DNA of 64,000 nucleotides, taken from positions 1 to 64,000 of the forward strand of contig CAYLRY010000002.1 of NCBI GenBank assembly GCA_964386535.1, given 5' to 3'. Positions 25,878 to 35,104 of the stretch are shown here, one piece after another. A program made the translations under genes and the position numbers. The notes beneath the pieces were generated by a model that was not told where the DNA came from, searched no databases, and was given only the letters and a program-made list of their open reading frames with translations. The stretch comes from CAYLRY01 sp964386535 (lineage in GTDB: Bacteria > Chloroflexota > Dehalococcoidia > Dehalococcoidales > UBA3254). Position 1 is the stretch's first letter, and every line of letters starts with the position of its first letter.

Positions 25878-27167
25878 TTGGACAACCCAAAAACGAAACC
25901 CGCAGCCTCTGGATCCAGGTTTTTCTTCGGGTGGTACCTGGTGGCTGCTTCATGGCTGATGCTTTTTATCAGCGGTGCTACGGGCATCAGTATCTACTTT
26001 AAGCCAATGCTGGATGAGTTCGGCTGGGACCGGGCTGCGCTTTCCCTGGCAGGTGCGGTTGCCTTATTGATATTTGCGGCTTTTTCTCCTTTTTTAGGCC
26101 GGTTGATAGACCGCTTTGGAACCAGGGTTATGCTAACGGTTTCCGTGGCCGCGCAAATTATCTCCAACGTTATCAATGGATTCGCTGCCAGCCTCTGGCA
26201 TCTATATTTGGTACGGATTTTTGGAGAAATGAAATCCACACATGGCACCCAGGTACTGATTAACCGCTGGTTTGTGAAAAAACGTGGGACAGCTCTGGGT
26301 ATTGTAGCTACAGGGGTTCCTCTCGGAGTACTGGTTTTTTCTCCCATTTCACAATACCTGGTTTTTTGCTGGGGATGGCGTATCACGCTGTGGTTCTGGG
26401 CTGGTGTAATTGCGGTACTTTTATTGCCGGCTGCTCTAATGATTCGTAATAAACCGGAAGAAAAGGGACTGCTCCCGGATGGAGGCTTTTTTTCGCAGGA
26501 TGATGCCTCTGCTTCACCTTCCTATCTGTATAACCGGAGAGAGGTACAGCCTGAAACCGGCCATAACTTGAAGGAAGCCGCACGGGCAGGTTCTTTCTGG
26601 CTGCTTTTATCCACACAATTGATTTGCGGCGTTGGTTGTGGTTTGATGATGACACATACCGTAATTTTTGCTACTGATTTGGGATATTCAGCCATGATCG
26701 GGGCCAGTTTTTTGAGTATACAGGGAGGTCTTAATCTGGTGGGAGTCCTGGTTACTGGGCAGATGTCTGATAGAATGTCACGTAACAGTGTATTATCCCT
26801 GACTCATTTCTTTCGCAGTCTATCATTTTTCATTTTGTTAAGCGCTCTTTTTTTCACCGGTAGTTCGCTGTGGCTGCTATACCTTGCTATGGCGTTTTTT
26901 GGTTTGGGATGGTATACCACGGCGCCTCTCTCGGCTGGCTTGGTAGCAGACCTTTTCGGTTACAGGCGGATGGGTACCCTGCTGGGGATCATTCTGGCTG
27001 CTCATATGGTAGGTATGGCTGCCGGCACATATGCCGGAGGTATTTCTTACCAGTTAACAGGAGGGTATTCCCCAATATTTCTTTTTCAGGGTATTGCTGA
27101 ATTTCTGGCTGCCGTTTTCGCCTTTATTATCATTAATCCAATGAAGAAATCGCTTCTTATTAGTTAA
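25878..27167 (+). CDS. MFS transporter
   Basis: 429 residues with twelve predicted helices. MFS signatures are the loop 2-3 motif GRLIDRFGTRVML and the repeat-half equivalent GQMSDRMSRNSVL. The opening FFFGWYLVAASWLMLF and the central layout recall the oxalate/formate-antiporter-like and monocarboxylate group of MFS proteins, so a carboxylate substrate is plausible. The start is a TTG with GAGG just upstream; no ATG lies before the first helix. It may be transcribed separately from carB, since a hairpin intervenes. It is followed by a region of decayed genes. Confidence 0.88.
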   Translation: MDNPKTKPAASGSRFFFGWYLVAASWLMLFISGATGISIYFKPMLDEFGWDRAALSLAGAVALLIFAAFSPFLGRLIDRFGTRVMLTVSVAAQIISNVINGFAASLWHLYLVRIFGEMKSTHGTQVLINRWFVKKRGTALGIVATGVPLGVLVFSPISQYLVFCWGWRITLWFWAGVIAVLLLPAALMIRNKPEEKGLLPDGGFFSQDDASASPSYLYNRREVQPETGHNLKEAARAGSFWLLLSTQLICGVGCGLMMTHTVIFATDLGYSAMIGASFLSIQGGLNLVGVLVTGQMSDRMSRNSVLSLTHFFRSLSFFILLSALFFTGSSLWLLYLAMAFFGLGWYTTAPLSAGLVADLFGYRRMGTLLGIILAAHMVGMAAGTYAGGISYQLTGGYSPIFLFQGIAEFLAAVFAFIIINPMKKSLLIS

Positions 27168-27214
27168 AGTTATAAATAGTTCCCCCAATTTATTTTTCAG
27201 AAAGATCAATCTTA

Positions 27215-27598
27215 TCAGAGCGGATGTAAGAAGAGCCGGAAAACCTCATTGTCCGGCAGCACCTTGCTCGCTTTGGGAAAACAATTCTCATCCAGCACTA
27301 GCGCCAGAGTCACCAGGGGAGAGTCAGCCCGCTTCTGCTTGGACTTTCCATAAAGGACCAATTTACTTTTTTTGCTGGACCTGCTATATAAGTGCTGATC
27401 AAATCATAAAGTCTCAATATGAACAGAGGGAAAGGGAAAAGGATTTTGCCGGCTTAGAATACCTTCAATGCTGCTGGCCAGGATCTTCCATTTTTCCATG
27501 GGGAAATCCAGGGTACCCAGATTAAGCAATACCCTTAGTCTGGGGCCTTTGGGTGTACGCATAGTATCTATCAGACGGTGAAAGATGAAGGGTTTGGC
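27215..27598 (-). pseudogene. IS1634-type transposase remnant
   Basis: Two minus-strand fragments in different frames. The first (27598-27404) gives MRTPKGPRLRVLLNLGTLDF, the N-terminal signature of IS1634-like transposases (family form: RTxKGPRQRxLLNLGxLDL). The second (about 27365-27215) gives YGKSKQKRADSPLVTLALVL then DENCFPKASKVLPDN, the start of the catalytic domain around the first acidic residue. The rest, including the C-terminal catalytic Glu, is missing, and no terminal repeats were found. This is an old, deleted insertion element. Confidence 0.7.
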
Positions 27599-27727
27599 TT
27601 AACCTGGATTTTTCTTGAAAAATTCCCCGGATGAATATAGATCATGTATGCCATCTTATAAGCCGCTTGTTATTCCCCCTATTAATATGGGCCATAATAT
27701 TTATCTCTCACGCCTGAGTTGCAATAA

Positions 27728-28087
27728 AATCAAGCCCGAGACTCTTTTATCCCCAGCCGTTTAAGTGCATTTTGTGGTAAATATGATCTGAGTGAAGCCT
27801 TTCAACCAGCCGTACTGTGGATGATAAAACAGGTAGCGGAAGCCGGTCACAAAGCCGGTATTCCGGTCTGTCTCTGCAGAGAAATGGCTGGCCAGAATGC
27901 TGCCCTGCCAATGTTGATCGGTCTGAGAATCGACAGTCTGAGCATGAATCCTGCTTCCATACAGGTGATCAAGCAGGCTATCACACGGCTAACCATGAAC
28001 CGGGCTGAAAAACTGGCTGCTTGTGTTATGGAGCTGGACTTGCCTGAAGAAATAACAAATTGCTGGAAGATAGTCTTTAGAATTTAA
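27728..28087 (+). pseudogene. PEP-protein phosphotransferase (enzyme I, PtsI) C-terminal remnant
   Basis: An open frame of 119 codons with no family N-terminus. From about 27800 it reads FQPAVLWMIKQVAEAGHKAG, IPVCLCREMAGQ, LPMLIGLRIDSLSMNPASI and VIKQAI. These match the end of the enzyme I TIM barrel, including the CGEMAG catalytic-cysteine motif, here CREMAG. The preceding three quarters of the protein are absent. The changed G-to-R beside the catalytic Cys and the lack of an N-terminus mark it as a relic. No other PTS gene is in the window. Confidence 0.7.
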
Positions 28088-28177
28088 TCTCAATATTCCT
28101 TTTTTCCTCTTCTGTCCCTTGGTCCTTACTTTACGCGAAAAAGTCGTAATTCGTAACTCCAAATTACTCTATCTCTC

Positions 28178-29815
28178 CTAAAGGGAGAGCAAAACACCCT
28201 GCGCCAGCAGGGCTTTTTGAAGTGCCATCACATCCAGATTCCGGGGTGTAGTTCGCAGCCTTATCGAAAGAGCCGCAGCCGCACCGGCAGCCTCGCCGGT
28301 GGACATACAAGTGGCCTGGTCCCGGATGGCGCCCATAGCTAGATGTGTGGCGGACACACATCGCCCGGCTACCAGCAGGTTATCTATCTTCTGCGGCACC
28401 AGGATACGGTAAGGGATATCATAAGGTTGCTTGAGAGTAGACATGACTCCGTCACCCCAAAGGCCGGTAACGCTATGGGCGTCAGGCCCCCGGGGTCCGC
28501 CCATGGCAATTACGTCAGAGAATTTTTTACTGTTCAGGATATCATCCTCGGTTAGGGTATATTCGCCGGCTATTCTTCTGCTTTCGCGCGACCCAGGAAG
28601 CGGTGACTCCAAGATAATATAGGCGTTTTCAAAACCGGGGATACGCTCGCGGAGAAAGTTCAGGTAGACTTTGTTTACACTGCGCATATATAAAACCGCT
28701 TTACTTATTTCTTCTTCGCTGGTCTGATCAAACCAGCATTCATAAACGCCGGACATCATCTGGCCGTTCCTCAACTGGCCGTGCCTGAAAATACCGAGAC
28801 CACCAAAACGGGGAGGGGGATAGACCATAGACGCAGCTCCCAGCAGCGGCGGCACTTTACCGCTTTTGATATATTCAATCCATTCCTTATCAAAACCGGC
28901 TGGCAGCGGTACATATTTGCCATCCCTGACTGCAGCAATGCCGGGGAAGGGACCTCCTCCACCCGTAGCCAGCCTGAGCCGCGGTACTCTGCCTTCCCGG
29001 TGGGCTTTATCCACCTCTTCCCATGATGTGGGGTTTATGGCAGGTTCCCGGACCACCGTTTGTCCGTCTATGGAAAGTGCAGTGTTAGGAGCGCGTCCTG
29101 CGCCCAATAATCGAGACCTGTCTTCCTCCAATTGCCTTCTTTCCTCTTCGGTCATGACTGGTTGATTTTTCAGGTATCCGATCAGTCTGTCTACATCAAT
29201 ACCGCCAATCTGCATATCCATCGAACCGCCGTGATGCCTTCCATCCTGGGTTCTACCGTACGCGAATGGTACTCCAGCAGATGCCGCTATATCAGCATCT
29301 GCTGAAGCGTCGATCAGTATATCTGCCAGGATCACCTGTCCACCGGATTTATTAGCCACAGCCACACCCCTGACTGCGTTGTTTTCTACTACAGCATTGA
29401 AAGCTATAGTGTTAAATAATACCTCGATATTGGACTCAACCATCATTTCGTCTAAAAGATGTATCAATATAGCCGGATCTACCGGGTGTCGTACCATTGG
29501 ATCGCCGGGAGGCGCTCCACCAGCCGCCTGCAACCTCCTGAATATTTCCAGGGAGATGCCTTTTACCACAATCGGACGTCCTTCGGTTTCAGAACGGTAG
29601 CCGTTGATGCCGATGCCTCCAATGCCACCCCCGGTCATCAAACCTCCCAGGAAACTTTGCCTTTCAATCAAGAGAGTGTCTGCGCCGTTCCTCCTGGCGG
29701 ATAAGGCTGCGGCGCATCCAGCCGGCCCGGAGCCGATCACCACCACGTCTTTCTTTTTGGTAACTTTTAGATTAGTAAAAAAGGCACCCCCGTTGGTTCC
29801 CGCAGTATTGATCAA
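28178..29815 (-). CDS. FAD-dependent oxidoreductase (FAD_oxidored family)
   Basis: 545 residues. An N-terminal dinucleotide fold (DVVVIGSGPAGCAAALSARR, with the acidic ribose-binding Glu in LIERQ) and a GGLMTGG loop place it in the FAD_oxidored family. The C-terminal FAD contact reads NLLVAGRCVSATHLAMGAIR. The substrate is unknown; relatives include fumarate-reductase-like and xanthan-lyase-associated proteins. The start is a TTG, with AGGAGG eight bases upstream. It lies 20 bases after the D-2-hydroxyacid dehydrogenase gene on the same strand, so the pair forms an operon that may oxidise and reduce the same hydroxy/keto acid. Confidence 0.85.
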   Translation of the reverse strand: MINTAGTNGGAFFTNLKVTKKKDVVVIGSGPAGCAAALSARRNGADTLLIERQSFLGGLMTGGGIGGIGINGYRSETEGRPIVVKGISLEIFRRLQAAGGAPPGDPMVRHPVDPAILIHLLDEMMVESNIEVLFNTIAFNAVVENNAVRGVAVANKSGGQVILADILIDASADADIAASAGVPFAYGRTQDGRHHGGSMDMQIGGIDVDRLIGYLKNQPVMTEEERRQLEEDRSRLLGAGRAPNTALSIDGQTVVREPAINPTSWEEVDKAHREGRVPRLRLATGGGGPFPGIAAVRDGKYVPLPAGFDKEWIEYIKSGKVPPLLGAASMVYPPPRFGGLGIFRHGQLRNGQMMSGVYECWFDQTSEEEISKAVLYMRSVNKVYLNFLRERIPGFENAYIILESPLPGSRESRRIAGEYTLTEDDILNSKKFSDVIAMGGPRGPDAHSVTGLWGDGVMSTLKQPYDIPYRILVPQKIDNLLVAGRCVSATHLAMGAIRDQATCMSTGEAAGAAAALSIRLRTTPRNLDVMALQKALLAQGVLLSL

Positions 29816-29835
29816 CTAAATCACCTCCTGATACC

Positions 29836-30798
29836 TTACTTGTTCCAATTGAGACAGCATGATGGTTTTTCACCCTTCAGACCTGCCAGCAGGTTTTCCG
29901 CGGCCAATTGCGCCATTTGGGTACGGGTCTCCAGAGTAGCACTACCGATATGGGGAAGCAATACAACGTTCTTTAAACCTGCCAGGCCGGGCGTCAGTTC
30001 CGGCTCATTTTCATAGACATCCAGCCCTGCTCCGGCGATTTTATCGTCCCGAAGTGCTTCGTAAAGAGCTTTCTCATCTATAACAGGACCACGCGAGGTA
30101 TTGATAACAAAAGCGGTAGGTTTCATCCGTGCCAGCGTTTCACGGTTAATCAGGTGGTAAGTCTCTTTGTCCAGCGGAACATGCAGAGATACAAAATCGG
30201 CATTTGATATCAGAGTCTCTTTGTCCACCCGCTCAGCCCCCAGTGCTTTTTCCTCTTCCGCACTCAATGGACAGGTATCGCAGTATAATATCCGCATATC
30301 GAAGCCCCTGGTCCTCTTTGCTACAGTTTTACCTATTCTGCCCATGCCTATAATGCCCAGCGTCTGGCCGGAAACCTCGCGTCCCAGGAAATGGAAAGGT
30401 GCCCAAAATCGGAATTCTCCTTTCCTGGTCATTTGATCACCCTCAATGATCCTTCTGGCGCAGGCCAGGATAAGAGCAAAAGCCGTATCAGCGGTGGCAT
30501 CAGTCAGTACTCCGGGGGTATTGGAGACCAGAATACACCTTCGTGTGGCTGCCTCCAGGTCAATATTATTGAATCCTACACCAAAATTGGCAACTACTTT
30601 CAGACGGGTTGCCCGGGAGAACAGTTCTTCGTTAATAACGTCGGAGATCATACAGAGCAAACCGTCTTTATCCGTAATCGATTGCAGTAGCCTGTCCCTG
30701 GCTATGGGATGGTCTTCTGTGTTAGCTTCCACTTCGTGTTCTTTTCGGATTAAAGACATTACATGATCGGGAATAATGCCGGTAACTAGAACTTTCAT
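29836..30798 (-). CDS. D-2-hydroxyacid dehydrogenase (glyoxylate/hydroxypyruvate reductase type)
   Basis: 320 residues. NAD-binding motif GIIGMGRIGKTVAKR in the centre; the catalytic triad is visible as Arg in NTSRGP, Glu in YENEPEL and His in LPHIGSA. These enzymes interconvert a 2-keto acid and its D-2-hydroxy acid with NAD(P)H. The length is standard. It is first in an operon with the FAD oxidoreductase. The upstream region is shared with the divergent molybdoenzyme operon and contains the four-box operator array, so joint regulation of the two operons is possible. Ribosome-binding site GGAG. Confidence 0.92.
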   Translation of the reverse strand: MKVLVTGIIPDHVMSLIRKEHEVEANTEDHPIARDRLLQSITDKDGLLCMISDVINEELFSRATRLKVVANFGVGFNNIDLEAATRRCILVSNTPGVLTDATADTAFALILACARRIIEGDQMTRKGEFRFWAPFHFLGREVSGQTLGIIGMGRIGKTVAKRTRGFDMRILYCDTCPLSAEEEKALGAERVDKETLISNADFVSLHVPLDKETYHLINRETLARMKPTAFVINTSRGPVIDEKALYEALRDDKIAGAGLDVYENEPELTPGLAGLKNVVLLPHIGSATLETRTQMAQLAAENLLAGLKGEKPSCCLNWNK

Positions 30799-30924
30799 GT
30801 TTGTTGCTCCATTATCTTAAAAACTCGGGAGGAAAGTTTGTTTCGAATGAAATATTAACATGAATATCCGTTTTTTTCTATTCAGGTTGGGTCTTTTCTA
30901 AAAGGAAAAAAGGCAAAAAAGGTC

Positions 30925-30953
30925 TTGACAATCGACCGTCTTATGTGTTAATA
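30925..30953 (+). promoter_or_regulatory. sigma70-type promoter of the molybdoenzyme operon
   Basis: TTGACA (30925-30930), a 17-base spacer, TTAATA (30948-30953). The predicted start near 30960 places the four-box array immediately downstream, inside the untranslated leader. Confidence 0.6.
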
Positions 30954-30967
30954 ATAATATCTAATGA

Positions 30968-31034
30968 TGTGATAAATATCACATTGTGATTATAGTCATA
31001 TTATGACAAATGTCATACTATGACATTTGTCATA
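30968..31034. promoter_or_regulatory. array of four CRP/FNR-like palindromic boxes at 17-bp spacing
   Basis: Four 16-bp palindromes start at 30968, 30985, 31002 and 31019, each exactly 17 bases apart: TGTGATAAATATCACA, TGTGATTATAGTCATA, TATGACAAATGTCATA and TATGACATTTGTCATA. The first matches the CRP core TGTGA-N6-TCACA exactly; the last two are TATGAC-N4-GTCATA. The array lies 41 bases before the ferredoxin subunit's start and 169 bases before the divergent dehydrogenase. A CRP/FNR-family regulator responding to redox state, nitric oxide or a ligand is the natural candidate, none of which is encoded in this window. Confidence 0.8.
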
Positions 31035-31075
31035 AAAAACTTAAGACCGATGTGCAAACTAGAGGTGAAAAAACA

Positions 31076-31852
31076 ATGAGATGGGGAATGGTAGTTAACC
31101 TGGTGAAGTGCACCCGCTGCCATGCCTGCGTGGCGGCCTGCCGCATCGAGCATTTCTTACCAATAGGCATCACCTGGGCTAAATTGATTGCCTGGGAGCC
31201 GGAAGTGGACCACAGCAAACCGGAGCTGTCTACGTTTTCTGTACGCTGCAATCACTGCAAGGAAGCTCCCTGCGTGGATGTCTGTCCGGCCGAAGCTACT
31301 GTTAAACGTGAGGACGGCATTGTCTATGTAGACAACCAGAAATGTGTGGGCTGCCGCTATTGCGTGGTAGCCTGTCCTTATCAGAACCGCACCTTTTTAT
31401 CCAGAGACAAAGATACCGGTTATTTCCCAAAACATACTCAAACCCGCTTCGAAAAAGCCGGTAAAAAACTTTATCCTCATATACCTGGTACTACTGAAAA
31501 ATGCAATTTCTGTATGGAACGAATTGATGCGGGTATGTCTCGCGGTAAAAAGCCGGGGATTGACCGGGAAGCCACACCGGCCTGCGTGAATACCTGCCAG
31601 GCCAGAGCGCTGACCTTCGGCGATCTGGATGACCCGGACAGTGAAGTATCCAGGCTGATACGTGAAAAAAACGGCTTCCAATTACATCCTGAAGCCGGGA
31701 CTGATCCTTCTATCTATTACATTGACGGCAAGATCGGCAATGCTCTCTCAAATAAAGCACCTCCCGAAACGGTTACAGGCTTTCACCTCCAGCATCTAAG
31801 CACGGTGGAAGCTCGCGCTCGTGAAATATTCTCACAAAAGGCAGGTGGTTAA
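31076..31852 (+). CDS. iron-sulfur (ferredoxin-like) electron-transfer subunit of a molybdopterin oxidoreductase
   Basis: 258 residues of the DmsB/PsrB/PhsB type. Four cysteine clusters are visible: CTRCHACVAAC near the N-terminus; CNHCKEAPCVDVCP; CVGCRYCVVACPY; and CNFCMERI with a later CVNTCQ. It relays electrons between the catalytic subunit and the membrane anchor. The start is the ATG at 31076 with AGAGGTG upstream; an in-frame upstream start would begin inside the operator array. Gene order is ferredoxin, NrfD anchor, catalytic subunit, the classic composite iron-sulfur molybdoenzyme set. Confidence 0.92.
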   Translation: MRWGMVVNLVKCTRCHACVAACRIEHFLPIGITWAKLIAWEPEVDHSKPELSTFSVRCNHCKEAPCVDVCPAEATVKREDGIVYVDNQKCVGCRYCVVACPYQNRTFLSRDKDTGYFPKHTQTRFEKAGKKLYPHIPGTTEKCNFCMERIDAGMSRGKKPGIDREATPACVNTCQARALTFGDLDDPDSEVSRLIREKNGFQLHPEAGTDPSIYYIDGKIGNALSNKAPPETVTGFHLQHLSTVEARAREIFSQKAGG

Positions 31853-31853
31853 A

Positions 31854-32795
31854 ATGCAGACCAGACAATGGATGGTAACTCATGAATGGATGGTTAAGCC
31901 CATGCCCCAGCGGGAATGGATTGAAAGACGGGGTATGATGGTCTGGATTGCCGAGGTTTTTACCAGCCTAGGTTCAGGTTTGTTCCTGGTCTCATTATTT
32001 ATGAATAGCTGGTGGGGTATGGTGGTTGGCTGGCTTATCATCATGTTTTTAAAACTGCCTGTACACCTGGCTTACTTCGGAAAACCCCTGCGCTTCTGGC
32101 GCACTTTACCGCCGTTTTCCAATGCCTGGAAAACCTCCTGGTTTGCGCGGGGCATTTTATTTACTGTTTTTTTCAGCGGCTTTGCATTTATCCAACTGGT
32201 AATCGGCTATCCCTATTATGATATCGCAGGCTATCTGGGCGCCGCAGCTAATCCGCTCTATTCCTTTTTTGCTGTAATGGCTGCCATATTCGCCCTGGCG
32301 ACCGGTGTATATGGCGGTTTTATCATGAACTATTGCAAGAGTGTACCATTTTGGAATACGGGTATTCTACCGATTGTATTCGTACTAGCTGGGGTAGCAG
32401 ATGGTTTCGGCCTGATAATGGGGATAAGTTTGGCCGGCGGAGGCGGTAATTTAGAAACTGCGGAAACCTGGAGCCGAGTCCTTTTGATTATCAATGCTTT
32501 CATCATCGCTGTTTACCTGATGAGCGCCAGTTATACCTCTTCGGTGGCCAAGCTCTCAGTTAAAGAGATTATTGTCGGACGCGTGGCGGCTGCTTTCTGG
32601 CTGGGTATCGTAGTACTTGGCATCGTGGTTCCCCTGGGTATCTCTGTTTCAAGTATATACACGTCGGGGGGCACTTCCAGCCTTTTATTGATCACAGCTA
32701 TAGTGTGTCATACCCTGGGAGCTTTTGCTTTAAAGTATTGCCTTTTAAAAGTGGGAATTCATAGACCGATACTGCCGCGTGCAGCGGCCTATTAG
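31854..32795 (+). CDS. NrfD/PsrC-like membrane anchor subunit
   Basis: 313 residues, eight to nine helices. It begins one base after the ferredoxin subunit's stop, with GGTGG as ribosome-binding site, so the two are translationally coupled. NrfD-type anchors carry no haem and exchange electrons with quinones. The paralog at 6265 shares the WMVKPxPQREWIExRG opening and the MNYxKxxxxWNT segment. The N-terminal motif with conserved Arg/Glu before helix 1 is probably at the interface with the ferredoxin subunit. Confidence 0.88.
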   Translation: MQTRQWMVTHEWMVKPMPQREWIERRGMMVWIAEVFTSLGSGLFLVSLFMNSWWGMVVGWLIIMFLKLPVHLAYFGKPLRFWRTLPPFSNAWKTSWFARGILFTVFFSGFAFIQLVIGYPYYDIAGYLGAAANPLYSFFAVMAAIFALATGVYGGFIMNYCKSVPFWNTGILPIVFVLAGVADGFGLIMGISLAGGGGNLETAETWSRVLLIINAFIIAVYLMSASYTSSVAKLSVKEIIVGRVAAAFWLGIVVLGIVVPLGISVSSIYTSGGTSSLLLITAIVCHTLGAFALKYCLLKVGIHRPILPRAAAY

Positions 32796-32920
32796 TAAGG
32801 CATAGATTAGAAATTTTAAGTGCTGGTTCAATAGCATTGTGATGTATTTCAGATTTTCAATTTATGTTTCTGTAATTTTTAAGTTTTACTCCAGTTAGTC
32901 TGGTTCAGGGAGAATATGTA

Positions 32921-35104
32921 ATGGGTGAAAAGAAAATAATTAAAACTACCTGTAAAAGCTGCCACGGCGGCTGCGGCGTGCTGGTAGAAGTCCAGGATGG
33001 CGCTATTATCCATATCGAAGGTAATCCTGATTCCACCACGAGGGGTACCATGTGCGCCAAGGGACTTTCCAGTATCCAGCATATTGATAATCCCTACCGC
33101 ATACTCTATCCGCACAAACGTACAGGGGAAAAAGGGGACGGTAAATGGAAGCGCATAAGCTGGGACGAGGCCCTGGACACCATTGCCTCCAAAGTCAAGG
33201 AAGCTACAGAGAAGTACGGTCCCTGGACTGTGGCTACCTCACAGGGCACCGGCCGGGGGTATAACCGTTACACTCACCGTTTTTCCCGTTCTATGGGTTC
33301 GGCTAATGTAATATCTCCGGGATACGTTTGTCACAGCCCCAGGCTGGGGATATACGGGCTGGTTACCGGTTATGGCAGGCTGTATTGTGATTACCATGGT
33401 TGGGGAGGAGAATATCCTAAAACGCAGATAATGTGGGCTAAACAACTGGAGATCAGCAGCGCTGATTCTGAGATGTGCTATTGGTATATGAAGTCTCTGG
33501 ATTATTGTAAGAACCTGATCATTATCGATCCCCGCGCCACTGCTTACACTTCAAGGGCTACCCTCTGGTTGCAAATACGGCCGGGTACGGATGCAGCTTT
33601 GGCCCTGGGTATGATGAACATCATTATAAGTGAGGGACTTTATGATAAAGAGTTCGTAGAGAACTGGACCTACGGCTTTGAAGAATTAAAACAGAGAGCT
33701 TCTGAGTATCCCGTAGAAAAGGTCTCCGAGATTACCTGGATACCCAAAGAGAAGATCATTCAGGCCGCCCGTATGTTTGCCATGGATACCCCGGGCTGTA
33801 TTCAGGTGGGTAGTTCTGTGGAACGGCAGGCCAATTGTGGTCAGACAATGAGGGCCATTACCTGCCTTATAGCCATTTGCGGCAATATTGAGAGGCCAGG
33901 AGGAATGGTTAGCTGGGTCCTGCCCAGTACAGGATTAATTGAAGATTTCTTTAATGAGATACCAATCACTGATGAAATGAAAGCCCACATCTGGGGTGGC
34001 GACAGGTTTAAACTGGGCGCAGCCCGTACCTGCAATCCAGATACTATCATTAAGGCTCTTTTGAAAGGTGAAAAACCTATAAGGGTATGGATCAGCGTGG
34101 GGGGCCAGCAAATTGTGCATATGGCCAATACCAAAGAAGTTGTTGAGGGACTAAAACAGGTGGACTTCATGGTCCAGGTTGACCAGTTCTGGGGGCCTAT
34201 GGCCGAGATGTCGGATATGGTACTACCCGCCGCTCACTGGCTGGAGATAGATGATATATATGATATGCATCCCCGCTTTATGATTGAAGCTCATAATAAA
34301 TGTATCGATCCGCCTGGTGAAGCTAAATCGGATATCTGGATATTCAACGAACTGGGTAAACGGGTAGCCCCTCAATACTGGTTTAGTGATGTGGAAGCCT
34401 GCCTGGATGCCCAGTTAAAGAAAGGAGGCATCACCTGGAAAGAGTTTAGTCAGAATTTGATCTCCGGGTGTATGGGGTCTGATCAGGTTTATTATAAGTA
34501 TAAGACCGATTACTGGCGTAAAGGAGGCGGTTTCCCCACGCCTACCGGCAAACTGGAACTATATTCCACGGTAGTGGAAAAGCTGGGCTATGACCCATTG
34601 CCTTATTTCGTAGAGCCGGGCGAGAGCCCTTATTCAACACCAGATCTATATAAAGAGTATCCTCTGGTGATGACCTCCGGTTTCAGAGCGCCTTTTTATT
34701 TTCTTTCTCAATACCGGAATATACCCTGGTTGAGAAGCTTTATGGAGTTTCCAACAGTGCAGATTAATCCGGAAACCGGTAAAAAGCTGGGAATTGAAGA
34801 CGGCGACTGGGTCTGGATTGAATCTCCGAGGGGACGGGTACGCCAGAAAGCCCGCCTTTTCCCCGGTATAGATCCCAGGGTTGTGGCTTTGACAGCTAAC
34901 TGTTTTTATCCTGAAGAGCCAGCCAAAGGATTCCATGGTGTCTTTATTTCCAATCCCAACGTGCTGACTAACAACAACCACCAGGACCCCATGTATGGAT
35001 CACCTGATCTTACCTGTTTACTCTGCAAGGTCTATAAATGTAAGCCTGAAGACCTGAAAGAAGCTATCTTCCATAAAGAGCACAAAGGCAAAGCCTGGGC
35101 ATAA
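32921..35104 (+). CDS. molybdopterin-dependent oxidoreductase, catalytic subunit (DMSO reductase superfamily)
   Basis: 727 residues. A proximal 4Fe-4S site is formed by Cys11-x2-Cys14-x3-Cys18 and Cys45. The metal-ligand candidate is Cys137 in SPGYVCHSP. Pterin-binding segments follow (NLIIIDPRATAYTSRA; GSSVERQANCGQ; DFMVQVDQFWGPMAEMSDMV; and the C-terminal barrel NPETGKKLGIEDGDWVWI). The enzyme uses Mo or W bis-MGD. There is no Tat signal: the N-terminus goes straight into the cluster motif, and the ferredoxin subunit lacks one too, so the complex probably faces the cytoplasm. The substrate is unknown; PhsA/PsrA-like and acetylene-hydratase-like enzymes are the nearest by feel. Confidence 0.9.
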   Translation: MGEKKIIKTTCKSCHGGCGVLVEVQDGAIIHIEGNPDSTTRGTMCAKGLSSIQHIDNPYRILYPHKRTGEKGDGKWKRISWDEALDTIASKVKEATEKYGPWTVATSQGTGRGYNRYTHRFSRSMGSANVISPGYVCHSPRLGIYGLVTGYGRLYCDYHGWGGEYPKTQIMWAKQLEISSADSEMCYWYMKSLDYCKNLIIIDPRATAYTSRATLWLQIRPGTDAALALGMMNIIISEGLYDKEFVENWTYGFEELKQRASEYPVEKVSEITWIPKEKIIQAARMFAMDTPGCIQVGSSVERQANCGQTMRAITCLIAICGNIERPGGMVSWVLPSTGLIEDFFNEIPITDEMKAHIWGGDRFKLGAARTCNPDTIIKALLKGEKPIRVWISVGGQQIVHMANTKEVVEGLKQVDFMVQVDQFWGPMAEMSDMVLPAAHWLEIDDIYDMHPRFMIEAHNKCIDPPGEAKSDIWIFNELGKRVAPQYWFSDVEACLDAQLKKGGITWKEFSQNLISGCMGSDQVYYKYKTDYWRKGGGFPTPTGKLELYSTVVEKLGYDPLPYFVEPGESPYSTPDLYKEYPLVMTSGFRAPFYFLSQYRNIPWLRSFMEFPTVQINPETGKKLGIEDGDWVWIESPRGRVRQKARLFPGIDPRVVALTANCFYPEEPAKGFHGVFISNPNVLTNNNHQDPMYGSPDLTCLLCKVYKCKPEDLKEAIFHKEHKGKAWA

